Assembly: GCA_016490735.1 (NCBI GenBank)
Contig: JAEMWC010000991.1
Location: 56,001 to 120,000 of the forward strand
Reading direction: 5' to 3'
DNA: 64,000 nt
Origin: Pachyseris speciosa
Taxonomy: Eukaryota; Cnidaria; Anthozoa; Scleractinia; Pachyseridae
A model generated the notes under the pieces. It worked only from the letters and a program-made list of their open reading frames with translations. It was not told the DNA's origin and did not search any database. The translations under genes and the position numbers were made by a program. Shown piece after piece: positions 38,400 to 50,000 of the stretch; position 1 is the stretch's first letter, and each line of letters opens with the position of its first letter.

Positions 38400-39020
38400 T
38401 CCGTGTTACTCACAGACCCATCACACCTTTACGGCAACTATTGACGAACGTTAAGAACAAAGACGAACCAAAGGACGGACAGGGAGCAGTTAATAAGATC
38501 GAATGCTGCGTCGACTGTCAGGCCACTTATTTCGGTCAGATTGGGAGAAATTTGAACGTATGACTGACTGAACACAAACGAGCGACGAGCGGGAAATGGT
38601 GAAAATTTCATTAATAACATTGCTGAGCACCATTTACTGGCAAACCACACAATCGACTGAACTCTGCTAAATGCATTCCCTCTTGTACTAACTACCACCA
38701 ACGGATCGCACTGCAAAGTTGGTTTACTAACTTGAAACAGACACCACTGAACCGTTGGCAACAGGATCATGCACCTTACAAACGACTTACTGACGTTATC
38801 AACAACAGACAAACCAAAGACGGATCGAAAACGCACCAATCACGGTTTACAGTCTTCACGGCCATTAACATCACGGCTCAACGGACAGACGACCAATAAC
38901 ATCACGACCTCGTCGACCAATCAGATCAACGACCAGAGTACTTATACCATCTACTGACGTTTTTTACTTGACTCTGATGATGACTTCCGCTCAGGTTGTC
39001 GAAACGTAAGTCAATGTCAT
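38400..39020 (+). mobile_element. Degenerate fragment of a second Penelope-like family
   Basis: On the plus strand a frame near 38460-38560 reads KDEPKDGQGAVNKIECC, CVDCQATYFGQIGRN and then a stop. After it the frame is riddled with stops while GIY-YIG-like words (LTEHKRAT) remain. The 3' region carries a hammerhead-like block and CGAAACGTAAGTCA. The family differs from that at 7112-8712 but has the same logic (cysteine pair, GIY-YIG-like core). Confidence 0.6.
38970..39012 (+). ncRNA. Hammerhead-ribozyme-like motif (second Penelope family)
   Basis: CTGATGA (38974-38980), a stem closed by GAC/GTC around CTTCCGCTCAGGTT, then GAAAC at 39001. The core strings match the hammerhead consensus exactly. 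The following GTA is an acceptable type of cleavage triplet, but stem III is not clear. Confidence 0.4.
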
Positions 39021-39565
39021 CACAAACAGTCCTTCCCAGGACTACACTCAACCGGACTATTGTAATTACTAAACCCTGTGACTGCCGACTTTTTGTACGT
39101 ATTTTGTGGCAATTTCCTGAGGGTAGGACGACAAGCCGACCTCGCTATTCCATATAAGGGGTTACCATAACGATTTTGCTGGTCCACAACACCGAAGGCT
39201 CGATCTATTTTGTGTCGCTCGTCATACTAGCTATCGCTTGTTTTTGAGCGTTCACTGCAGCTAACATATCGGTAGGTAATTGATTTAAATGTGTCTTTTT
39301 CGAGCCAGTTTCCACCTCAGAATCCCCCTGTCTGTGGGTTGGTGGGGTGAGGTGATCCTCTGAGGGAAAATATGAGGTGACAAACAATTTCACAGCAAGT
39401 GGATCGCCGAACGGTGTTTGAGAAAGCCACGAGCGATTCACAAGTGAGGTTGTGTCTTTGGCCGTTCCTTAAATGCATTCCGGGAACTGGCATGGCAATT
39501 TTGGCGAGTTTTGATTTGCAAACAATGCAATCGGTGCACTATTTTGTCAGCAGGACCGGGTGGAA

Positions 39566-39640
39566 ATCGAGCTCTGGAATCGAACCCGGGGACACATTAG
39601 TGGAAGGCGAGTGCTCTCACCACTGGGACAACCCTGCTCT
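39566..39640 (-). repeat. tRNA-like SINE head (fragment)
   Basis: On the minus strand, GTGGTGAGAGCACTCGCC and a B box CCCGGGTTCGATTCC match the head of the SINE at 5342-5417, with substitutions. The characteristic tail was not recognised, so this is a fragment or a diverged copy. Confidence 0.6.
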
Positions 39641-39809
39641 GCTTAATTAGAAAACCTGAATACTCGGAAAAAGAACGGCAAACAAAACTAATGCTGGCTC
39701 GTTCTGCCTGATGTCTTGTCGACTTTAGTGATCGAGTCTTGATATCACGGCCGCTAACCGTCGCGATTTGACCTCGTGGTGGAAATTCCTCCAACGCCCA
39801 AGTTAAGGG

Positions 39810-40810
39810 ATGTGCCAAGAGATAAGATCATCGGTCAGTTGTATCAATTGTACCAAAACTTTCTGCTATCGTAAAGACAAACACGACTTGGAGGACGAAA
39901 TACTGATCACACTAATCGGCATAAAATCGTTTGTAATAATCCCTGGCTTCTGTGGGAACTGCTTGCTCATAAAAGCTTTTTACAAATTTTCCAGCTTGCG
40001 AACTGCGTCAAACGTAATTCTGGTGAGTTTGTGCGTCGCGGACACTTTGATTGCGATCCTTTATTTCCTGGAAATCAGCGTATTAACTCTAAAGCTAAGT
40101 TCTGTTGATACAAACTGTTCAAAAACTTGCATGATAACCGCATGGTGCAGCGTACTACTCCTCGCGGTAATCATTCTTCATCTCGCGTTGATCAGCGTCG
40201 AACGTTTCATCGCCGTCAAGTTCTCCTTCCGGTACCACACCATAGCGACTGACCGCCGCGCGCTGTTTGCGTCTATCGTGGCATGGCTGTGGACTGTGGC
40301 AGTGACTGTTATTTTCCGCAGGGTCTCAGAGCAGGCAGCAACGACGCCGCCTACGAAAGCCTCCTTCAAGCGTTACATCCATGCCTCAAAACAAAGAAAA
40401 AAGGACCAAGGAATGAACTACCGCCGTTATCCAAGGGATATCTTATTTTCCATGTCACGTTACAGCTGGTCATCCCTTTGTTGGTCATTCTATGCTCGTA
40501 CACCTTCATTTTCATCGTGTCCCACCAGCACAGGAAGCAAATGAGAGAACAAGACGACATTCGAGGACTTGTCGCCATTAAGCATGAAATTAAAGGGGCT
40601 CGCACTTTCGCAACTGCTTTAACAGTCTGCCTCAACGACATATTACCAGAGTTGGTCACCACAAGCCTCCAGTTTTTCGGTGAGCTGGCTGATGATGATG
40701 ATGATGATGATGATGGTTATCTTCACAGAAAGCATCTTACAATCACCAGCTACAACACTGCATTTTGTTTAAATGCCATCTGCTTTCTCCTTACATTTAA
40801 TATGCAATAG
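39810..40810 (+). pseudogene. Class A GPCR, frameshifted and C-terminally truncated
   Basis: The first frame (39810-40544) carries TM1 (GFCGNCLLI), TM2 (LVSLCVADTLIAI), TM3 with SVERFIAVKF (an ERF form of the DRY motif) and TM4 (LFASIVAWLWTVAVTVIF). TM5 and later parts (HVTLQLVIPLLVILCSYTFI, then ARTFATALTVCLNDILPELV) are in the frame 40283-40810, so one or more single-base changes lie between about 40320 and 40440. The third extracellular loop holds eight aspartates from a GAT repeat. TM7 ends in CLNAICFLLTFNMQ and a stop, without NPxxY. A functional receptor is not expected unless the breaks are assembly errors. Confidence 0.8.
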
Positions 40811-42567
40811 GTAATGCTTGATTCAATTCCAGACTTAGGCCATACTAGACCAGGCTGAAAATAAAGCAACTATTTCTAGTGTTAGTCAGGTTCTCGGGTA
40901 TTTATTTTACGATAAAATCATTTTATTTTCCGGGTTGGATTTACGAATTGTATTACCTCGAGCACTTTTTGGGTCAAAAAATTGAAAGGATTTCATTTTT
41001 GCTATTTTAGTTCATGTTGAAAACTATTTTTTCAAGCCACTTTCGACAGCATGTATGACAACTTGCCTTTACGTTTATTCGCCTTTTCGAATAGACTACT
41101 TTATTTTCTTTTGCTTGCATCTTTAAAATTGCAGTTTTTATACTAAAGAAATGCTTTGCGAACATGTTTTTCAGTTTCGCAGTTAAAAAATTTTGACAGC
41201 CATACTCTTTTTCGGACTATGAATAAAATCGTTTGTTATCATGTTTCCTGTCCAATCAGTTCACATGAACCTCCTCCTGGCAGCTGGTGCTGGAAATCAG
41301 CCTGCATTGCGTATGCGTTTCATCCTAAATAACAACTAATTATAGCCCCGCATGATTCGGCGTCAAAAAGAAGTTTAAATGCCAAGTTCAGCCTATTACC
41401 TTAAATTGGTATATGCTTCTCAGCTACCACGAGTTATAAAACATTTCAGTATGAGCAGCATCCTCAATAAAAATATATAGTATCTCGATTTATCCCAATA
41501 AATAGACGTTTAGCTTTTCAGATGTCTTGTCATTATAACGCCTCTAGCGGCCGGGAGCGATGAGAGGCGGCTGTGTTCAAAATCTCCACTTGTCATCAGA
41601 CAGTTGATTTTGCTGTAGCTCATTTGAGTCGTGTGATCGGCAGATATGACGTTTACTCTCGTTAACTCAAATAGATCAGCCTAACTAAGCCTATAATCTT
41701 TGGCCATTTGATTTCAAAAGCACAGGATTTCGAAGACACACAGTCACAACTAACTATTTTAGCAGAAACGAGAACATGCAGCCTGGTCTACTTGATTAAA
41801 GAGGATGTGGGTTTGTTGTTTTCTTCAACTCGCAGCTGTTTAATTAATGCCGGACAAATGATCATGAATTGTGACAGAAGTTGCATCAACAAAACGAAAT
41901 TGCAAATTAAAGATCATTTGTTCCCCTAACGTGAAAGCGACATAATTCTGGCGCAGTTCCTGCGTCGCGGTCAGTTCACTCGCGATCGCTTTTACCATGA
42001 AAATAATCCTTTTTCTTGTTAATGATGAAAGTTTCAATTTTCTTGGCAAGGTAGACGCACATGATTTAGCTTTATATACATTCGGTTCATCAACATTCTG
42101 AGTTTCGCGTTGATCATTAATGAACAGGTTTCATCCACATCGCAATTGATAAACCAAGCATCGGCACCTGAAAAGCGGCTCCAGACATTTTATGTTTCAT
42201 AAATTTTATGTATGAATTATTTTTAGTTTTGTTTTAATACTTACCGTCACGTCCGGCTTGAGATGTTGCATGTTACCATATGTTGACGTAGATGTTAGTA
42301 CATCACCGTGCGCGTACTTTTTTGCTAATGACTAATGCCTGAGCGGATGTAAAATAAAAAAAAAGAAGGCAAAAAGAAACAGTAGGCGGTTAATTTGGCC
42401 AGAATATTCTTTAAAATAACATTCAAATGTCTCGTAGTCTAACCCATCTGAGTTAGCATCAAATTAAGGGTTTGGCAATCAGCAAACTGTTCATTCGACA
42501 GTTTGCAAGACGCCCAGAAAAATGATGATAGTGATGTTTTAGAAGGGCTAGAACCAGGGCTATAACC
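40811..42567. other. Non-coding host DNA
   Basis: No gene is recognised in these 1.75 kb. The open frames are short and lack domains. It is moderately AT-rich, and no clear inverted or tandem repeat was found by eye. Confidence 0.4.
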
Positions 42568-43216
42568 AAAAATGTAGGTAACTTTCTAGTTAGAAGCGCA
42601 TTCAAAACAACTGAACAACCTGGCACTTTTAAATGCGCGCGCTCGCGATGCAAAACTTGTCCTTTCATTCAAAACACTGACAAAATATCGGGGCCCAAGC
42701 AATCTGTTAAGATCACTGATCGCTTCACGTGTACCTCCGCAAATGTTATCTATTGCATATCCTGGACATTATGCAAAAAGTTATACATCGGCGAAACAGG
42801 AAGACGACTAGGTGACCGATTCCGAGAACATCTTCGTGATGTTGAGAAAGATGACAAAGACGCATCCAAACCTGTCGCTCGGCATTTTAATCTCCCTAAC
42901 CATTCCCAACAACACATGTCGATCTCTGGCCTTTCCCTACATCAAGGTACCACGGAAAGCCGTAAAAATCTCCAGCAAAAACTGATCTTTCAAATTGGCA
43001 CTCTTAATCCCCACGGTATCAATGAGCGCTTTTCATTCAATTAATTTATTCATCATGTTACCACCAATAGCGTAGCTCCATTTTCTGTATATAAACCATA
43101 CACAACCCACAATTCCTCGATTCGCTCTGACGAAGGGCTAACTCTCGAAACATCAGCTAATTGAATCCCTGTACGGTGGTCAATTTACATTATCAACTGC
43201 GTTGATAAACCAAATT
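42568..43216 (+). mobile_element. Penelope-like element fragment (copy 4)
   Basis: Plus-strand copy starting in the linker (AAAAATGTAGGTAACTTTC) and running through the zinc motif, GIY-YIG region and 3' end (ATAAACCAAATTTTCG). It shares long identical blocks with copies 1-3. It is 5'-truncated and has no reverse transcriptase. Substitutions in the GIY-YIG segment (for example GGAC for a cysteine-coding TGCAC region near 42764) suggest it is older. Confidence 0.75.
43125..43156 (+). ncRNA. Hammerhead-ribozyme-like motif (copy 4)
   Basis: Here the core string is the consensus CTGACGA, followed by a GGGC/TCTC stem and GAAAC. It is the closest match to the hammerhead core among the four copies, though stem II pairs less well. 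Confidence 0.35.
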
Positions 43217-43439
43217 TTCGTGTTTTATACTGTAAGTATGCCGAGTTATAAAATGTGTCAGATTTCAGTCTTTTTTTTTTTCCTGTGCAGCAAAATGCAC
43301 AATACAATTACGTTCCGGTGTTTGGATTGGCCAATGCACAATAGTAGGCACGTGGCGGTGTGTTCATTGGTTAAAGCAAACGACGTAGTCCAAAGGTCGA
43401 AAGGCTAACATCACGCGACGGTTGTTTTGATGTTATGCA

Positions 43440-43875
43440 AATTCATCGTGTTTGAGCTGTGAAGCTACAATCGTAGATATTTTAATACAGCACAGTCTGC
43501 CCCTGTGAAAAGGTTTGCCGACTGTTAAGATAAAGTTGGAAGCCTCGCACGTGTAGTGCTTATCGGCTAATCGATATCACATGTCGAATTCGAATACTGT
43601 GACAGAAAAATTACAGATTTGCACAAAGTTGTTTTCGTAATGTGATACCTTCCATTTAATACATGACCGCAAGGGAACACTCAAGGTTTCTTGCACATGT
43701 CTTTGTAAAGTTGTGAAGCTAGATTTTAATGCAGTACAGACTGTCCGCGTGAAAAGGTTTGTCGAATTTAAGACAAGGTTGGAAGCCTCGCACGTGCTGT
43801 GAGTATCGACTCGAATTAGAACGTTGTGACAGTTAATCGCAAAGTTGTTTTGATGTAATTTGATTATACCACAAC
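43440..43875. repeat. Imperfect direct repeat of ~240 bp
   Basis: Two diverged copies, about 43450-43655 and 43705-43870, share words such as GTGAAGCTA, GTGAAAAGGTTTG, GTTGGAAGCCTCGCACGTG and CAAAGTTGTTTT. They have no coding value. Confidence 0.6.
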
Positions 43876-44097
43876 TCAATCGCTGTGACAGTTCTATATT
43901 TAGAGACAAGTTTGGGAATTTTTGGTTTTCACGTGACGTCAGAAAAAAAAAAACTAAAATTAAACATTTAGATTTTTTACCTTCATCAGGTAAATGACAT
44001 TTTAAGCCAAGTAACACGCTTTGGAGCAACTACCGAATTCAGGGCCACTTTTAACCATGCACCAATGCTCGTTTGGCTTGGCAGTGGGAAAAATTAT

Positions 44098-44520
44098 GAG
44101 CGTTGAGTGTTGATGTTATATATTTAGCAGCTCGTTTGCCTCGTCTGGCTCGGCAGTGCATGTAAGAACGAGGAATAATTTGTATTGCGTTAAGTGTTGG
44201 GTTCATATATTTAGCGGCTCGTTTGGCTCGGCAGAATCAAAGAACGAAGTATAAGTTGTATTGGTTAAGTGTTGGGTTCACATATTTAGCGGCTCGTTTG
44301 GCTCTTCTGGCTCGGCAGTGGATGTAAGAAAGAGGAATAACTTGTTTTGGTTAAGTGTTGGGTTCACATATTTAGCGGCTCGTTTGGCTCGTCTGGCTCG
44401 GCAGTGGATCTAAGAACGAGCAATAAGTTGTTTGGCTTAAATGTTGAGTTATTATATTTAGCGGCTCGTTTGGCTCGTTTGGCTCGGCAGTGGATCAAAG
44501 AACTTGGAATAAATGTTATG
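44098..44520. repeat. Minisatellite, about five units of 72-90 bp
   Basis: Units start near 44098, 44192, 44264, 44350 and 44436. Each contains TTAAGTGTTGGGTTCA or a variant, ATATTTAGCGGCTCGTTTGG, one to three GGCTCG words, and GGCAGTGGAT(G/C)TAAGAACGAG. They vary in the number of GGCTCGTTT words. Confidence 0.75.
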
Positions 44521-44649
44521 CGTGTAATTCTGGTGTGATATAGTTAAACACACGATGGGAAAATTACATTACATGATCCACTGCCGAGCAAACGAGCCAG
44601 ACGAGCCATCTCAATGTACATAAAGAGCGTATGTGCCTGCAATTAACTT

Positions 44650-45474
44650 CGTCAGCGCAAAGAGCAAAGAGCAAACGAGCCAAACGAGCCGGCTCGTTTG
44701 GTGCATGGTTGAAAGTGGCCCTGTATTCTGTAGTTTAGCCCACACGCGTTGTTTTGAAAATAGAGCAGTTTGAATGTCGAGTTCTTTTTACAATGCGTCA
44801 CATCTGGATTGCTTCTGAGAAACATGTCACATACACGGAAACGATTCGCCTTGTGTTTTCGAGTTTTGAATATTCAATATGTTAAGAGAAGTGTCTATGT
44901 GAAGAGACAAAATGAGAGAAAAAATGTTTTGAGAGAGCCAAAGTAAAGTCCAGATGTTGCCACTTAATTTAGAAATATGTTCTTTGGGCTTATGACCGGT
45001 CTGTTGTAATGCAAAGGCATTAAAGTCAACAAACGACAGAGCGAAAATTAGCAAAAGCGGTAGCGCGTAATATCGTAATCTAATCACGCTGCAGTTAAGC
45101 TTATTCTGGTTTGTTTACTTCGTAAATAAGCTTTTACCTGGCCTAAATGCTGCCCCAGAAAGAAGCTATATCAGTTGCTGTCAACGGCATCAGTCCGCTT
45201 TACCGAAACTAGCTGTTCGAAACAAAGAAAGCCAATGTTTACATGTCTTTGTCAGCAACGCGAAAGCCTTCTGCGTTCAAGTTACATAATATTTACGCTG
45301 TTTATAGCGGTTTTGCCAACGATAAACCAATGATTCAACACAAATAAATAGTTATAGCTTAAAGCTGGTCTTTTGCAAAGCAAATCTAAGGGAACAAAGT
45401 CAGAAGGACGGAAACGAAATCGGTTCTTTCCGGAACAGCAAGCCGGTCTTCTAAGGCGGTAGAGCGATAAGATC
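44650..45474 (+). repeat. Left arm of large inverted repeat
   Basis: Two blocks, 44650-44967 and 45105-45474, are reverse complements of 54010-54335 and 53432-53810. The middle (44968-45104) is unrelated to its counterpart. The arm holds a self-complementary CAAACGAGCCGGCTCGTTTG core near 44681. Together with the right arm it may mark a long-TIR DNA transposon or an inverted duplication. Confidence 0.75.
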
Positions 45475-45620
45475 ATTAATCTCTAATCTTTAATCTTCAA
45501 TCGTTATTTATACACGGTAAAAATTCATCAGGTATCCGACATACATACAAACAAAAACCTAAAAACCTAAAAACCTAATCCTAATATTACCTAACTTACA
45601 TCAATATACTACTTATAAAC
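45475..45620 (-). mobile_element. 3' end of jockey/CR1-like LINE (left of the nested L1)
   Basis: ACACGGTAAAAATTCATCAGG with an AAAACCTAAAAACCTA repeat. It is the terminal part of the minus-strand LINE whose coding part lies at 51140-52050, separated from it by the nested L1/Tx1 element. Confidence 0.7.
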
Positions 45621-45716
45621 TGGGCCCGAGGTATGGCGATGTAGTCACGGTTTTTTTTTTTTTTTTTTTTTGAACTCCGGTCGAGGACTTGTGTTTATTT
45701 CAAGTGAGCGCTTTAA

Positions 45717-46574
45717 ATGTCTTTAAATAACCTACTAGTATCAAACGTTAAACGTAAGCTTTACAGTAGGTCATCTTCTGGAAGATCCAGCAACTCGCCC
45801 GACGAGAAAAGACTGAAGGACCACGCTATCAACGCGACGGAAGACAAAGTTGATGAAAGTGACGAAGTATTTCAAGAGCTCGACATGGCAGAAAAGCTAT
45901 TAGAGAGAATGGATCAAATTTCTCTCAAGATTCAAAAACTTGACGCAATAGAAGCGAAGATAAACAAGTTAGACAGTATTGAAGAGAAAATGGAAAAATT
46001 CGCGACGAAGTTGAGTAAAATTGAAAATTCGTTGGCGTCACTTAGGTATGAATTCAATGCTTCGAAGGAAAAGCATGCGGACTTAGAACATTCTGTTGAT
46101 GAAGTTAAAGAAAGCGTCGAATTTGCTCACAGTAAAGTCGAATTGTTGGAACTAAAAGCCTATAAAACAGAAGCTAATTTGAAGGAAGCAAGAGAGGAGT
46201 TACAGAAGAGTATTCTTTATCTGGAGGCATACAGCCGGCGGGAAAACTTAAAATTTGCAGGCATCCCGGAGGGTAGAGAGGGCCAGGAAGATACAGGAAA
46301 AGTCTTGGCAGAGTTTCTTTCTACAAAGCTTGGCATTCAAAATCCCGATGATATAGAACTTCAACGAGTGCATCGCATTGGAAAGAAGGGTGACCGCCCT
46401 CGTATGATTATCGCAAGATTCTTAAGATATGCTGACCGGGAAAGAGTAATGAGAAAAGCCTTCAAACTGAAAAACACTAATTTCACGATTTACGATGATA
46501 TACCTAAAGAACTGATCGAGTTAAGAAAGAAGCACATGCCAGCCTTTCGAGAGGCCAGAAAAGCAGGAAAATAG
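45717..46574 (+). CDS. LINE ORF1 protein (L1-type, coiled coil plus RNA-binding domain)
   Basis: 285 residues. A serine-rich N-terminus is followed by a long coiled coil (residues about 50-180; LLERMDQISLKIQKLDAIEA), then the L1-type RRM start (YSRRENLKFAGIP) and C-terminal domain (RVHRIGKKG, RMIIARFLRYADRERV). ORF1p coats the LINE RNA. The frame ends at an in-frame TAG (46572-46574), after which about 20 more codons in phase read on to a second TAG at 46633, so the original C-terminus was probably slightly longer. Confidence 0.88.
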   Translation: MSLNNLLVSNVKRKLYSRSSSGRSSNSPDEKRLKDHAINATEDKVDESDEVFQELDMAEKLLERMDQISLKIQKLDAIEAKINKLDSIEEKMEKFATKLSKIENSLASLRYEFNASKEKHADLEHSVDEVKESVEFAHSKVELLELKAYKTEANLKEAREELQKSILYLEAYSRRENLKFAGIPEGREGQEDTGKVLAEFLSTKLGIQNPDDIELQRVHRIGKKGDRPRMIIARFLRYADRERVMRKAFKLKNTNFTIYDDIPKELIELRKKHMPAFREARKAGK

Positions 46575-47033
46575 GCAGTGTTCAGTAAGTCTGAGCCAGA
46601 TAAACTCTTCATCGATGGCAAACTTGTTGTCTAGGTATGAGCTAAAGAGTAGGTGCTATATTAATTTACGCTTAGTTATATGTTTTTTTTCTTTTATATC
46701 CTCTGACGTTGGAGTTCAAAGAGTAGTGAGAAAAAGTAGATCGGATATCGCCGGGGTTTACTGTTTAATTTCTCTACCCCTAGCTAAGTGAGAGTCCAAT
46801 TCGCATGGTCGCATGCGGGAATCATTCTAGCGGCCTCTTAAAATCATTGTGTGTTTGTGGTGTTTTTTCTGTATGTGCAGATTTTTAGCGCAAAATGCAA
46901 GTTGCTAAGTGTTTTAGTTGGGATATTGTATTCTTTTTGCTTTGTATATTCCTTTCTATGTATGCTATGTTGGGAAACAATAGGAAATTAATAGCATCAA
47001 CCATTCGAGAAGTTCATTAGTATTAATTTTAAA

Positions 47034-50000
47034 ATGCTTTCTTTAAATGTGCGAGTTATTCGCTCCCTGGAGAAAAGGAAAGCTTTGTTTATTTGGCTTC
47101 AAAAGCAAAATGCAGACATCTTTTTACAAGAAACATATAGCACGAAAGATGTTGAAAATGCATGGAAATGTCAGTGGAGGGGACCCATTTTTTTCGCACA
47201 CGGTTCCAATCGCAGTTGTGGAGTTTTGGTACTTGTGAAAGACAATGTAGAATTTGAGATGAAGTCGGCACTAATTGATGATAAGGGACGTTTCATATTG
47301 CTTGATGCCAGAGTACAAGGTAACGATTACATTATGGGGAATATTTACGCACCTAATAAAGTACAAGAACAGTGCTCTTTTTTCGAAAAATTACAGGAAA
47401 AAATAGACAGCATTGTTGCTGACCAAAATCAGAACATTATCATCGGAGGGGACTTCAATGTTTTCACTGACCCAGATCTTGATTGCTCCGGTGGTACGCC
47501 AAAAGAGAAAGAATCCACTAAATTTCTCAATGTGTCAATTGCGTTCACAACTGTGAGGATCATTCTTCATTTGATCACAACTGTGAGGATCATTCTTCAT
47601 TTGATTTAATTTTGACTTAGTTGACATCTGGAGAGTCCGGAATCCGGATTGTAAGGCGTTTTACCTGTAGGCAGAAAAAGCCCCTCATCCAAAGAAGACT
47701 AGATTTTTGGTTAATTAGCGATGTCTGTCAAGATGAGGTAGAGGAGGCGAATATCAAAGTGGCCATCAAAACAGATCATTCAGCAATAACTATTTCTTTC
47801 AATACGTTAGATGAACAGATGCGAGGTCCTTCATATTGGAAATTTAACTCAAGTCTAATTGAGGATGAGAATTATGTTTTAGCGATTAATCAGAAAATAC
47901 CAGAATGGCTAGAGGAATTCGAAGAGGTAACCGATAAAAGAGTATTATGGGATCTAATTAAATATCGAATCAGACAATTCACGATGAAATTTAGCAAAGA
48001 AAAGGCATATAGAAGAAGACAAAAACTAACAGAGGTTGAGACATCCTTAAAACAAGCCGAGGAGTTGCTGGCAGCCGAGCCATCGGAATCAAATCTTGAA
48101 AAAATGGAAGACTTAAAAATGAAATATGATTCGCATTTTGATTATATAGCCAGAGGCGCAATAATTCGCTCCAGAGCTACTTGGTACGAAAAGGGGGAGA
48201 AAAGTAATAAGTATTTTTTGGGGTTAGAATCTAATAGAGGTAAAAAGAGCTGTATTCGAAAAATGTTCGCGAGTGATGGTACGGTCACTACAAACCCAAA
48301 AAAAAATTATGAAAGAGATTGAAACGTTTTACTCCGATTTGTACGCGGCAAATGAAGAATCGCTAGACGAATATCACCCATTACTTCACAGATCAGAGAT
48401 ACCTAAACTCTCCCCCGATGTGAGTGGTCTTTGCGAAGGAAGGTTATCAGTGAAGGAATGCTTTGATTGCCTGAATTCATTCGAAAATAACAAATCACCC
48501 GGAAATGATGGCCTCACTGTTGAATTTTATAAAATGTTCTGGAACTCCTTAGGCAATTTATTGGTTGATTGTCTTAACTACGCATATGAGATCGGCGAAT
48601 TGTCAAACACTCAAAAGAAAACTGTTATTACACTAATTGAAAAGAAAGGGAAAGATAAGCGAAAAATTGGTAATTGGCGACCTATTTCGATAATAAATGT
48701 TGACGCTAAAATTGGCTCGAAAGCTATTGCCACAAGAATTCAGAAGGTGCTACCTGACATAATACACTTCAATCAAAATGCCTATGTGAAAGGTAGAACC
48801 GTTCTTGATGCAGTGAGAACTATAGATGACATTTTAGAGTACACGCAAAGGAAAGGAATTAACGGACTATTAGTGGCTATAGATTTCCAGAAGGTATTTG
48901 ACTCAGTCAGTCGCAGATTTATGTTCAAGGCGTTTTCTGCTTTTAACTTTGGCCCGTCTCTGATCCATTGGGTAAAAACATTTTATAATAACATATCTAG
49001 TGCCGTTATGAATAACGGTTACACAAAAACCCCCTTTCAAGTTCTTAAAGGTGTTCGTCAAGGCGATCCACTATCGCCATATTTATTTATAATTTGTTTA
49101 GAAATTTTAGCTATTGACATAGTACGTTGTAACAAAGAGATTCAAGGAATTTTGGTGGACAAAGAAGAGATAATTAGAGATTTTTGCAGATTATTTGACA
49201 GTCTTTCGTAAAAGCTACACTTCGCTTAATGCTTTGTTTGCCACTGTGGAAAGTTTTACTTTATGTTCTGGTCTTCAAATTAATTATGAAAAGACGGAGG
49301 CAATGTTCTTGGGAAAACAAGATCAAAAAGTAGCTCCTGCAGTATCCTCCGTTAGAAATATTTCCATTAAGAAGGCTGTTAAAATTTTAGGAGTTCATTT
49401 CACGTATAATCAAATCCTTTGGAAAAAGCTGAATTTTGAAGATATTCTGAAATCCATTCGTGAAAAGTTGCATCTTTGGAACTGGAGAAATCTAACAATT
49501 ATCGGACGAATTCAAATTGTTAAGACATTTGTTATAACAATCTTTATGTATAGAGCTGGTTTAGTATATATACATAAAGACATAATTAAAGAAGCAAATA
49601 AAATTATTTTTAATTTTATTTGGAAAGGAAAAGATAAAGTTAAACGCTCATTCCTTATAAGTGATGTGGAAAATGGTGGACTAAGAGCACCACACTTGGA
49701 ATCAATCATTAAAACACAGCGAATCATGTGTTGTAAAAAAAACTTGCTGACGCTCAACCAAACAGTTGGAAAACAATCCTCTTGCACTATTTAAAACCTG
49801 TAGGAGGAAAATTACTTTTAGGGTGTGGATATGATATTAAAAAACTTTCAATTAAACTACCAAAATTTTACGAGGAATGTTTTCAATTTCTCTCCGAGTA
49901 TTCTGTAGCCGGGGCCGGAAATATTGAAATTTTTTGGATAACAACACTAGAGGCAACATAATTGTTTGGAACAACAAACACATCTGCATTGATGGAAAGT

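Noticed and set aside
45282..45476. 64-codon frame conserved at 53433-53627
   Set aside because: The apparent conservation is due to the large inverted repeat; no start context, domain or codon bias supports a gene.
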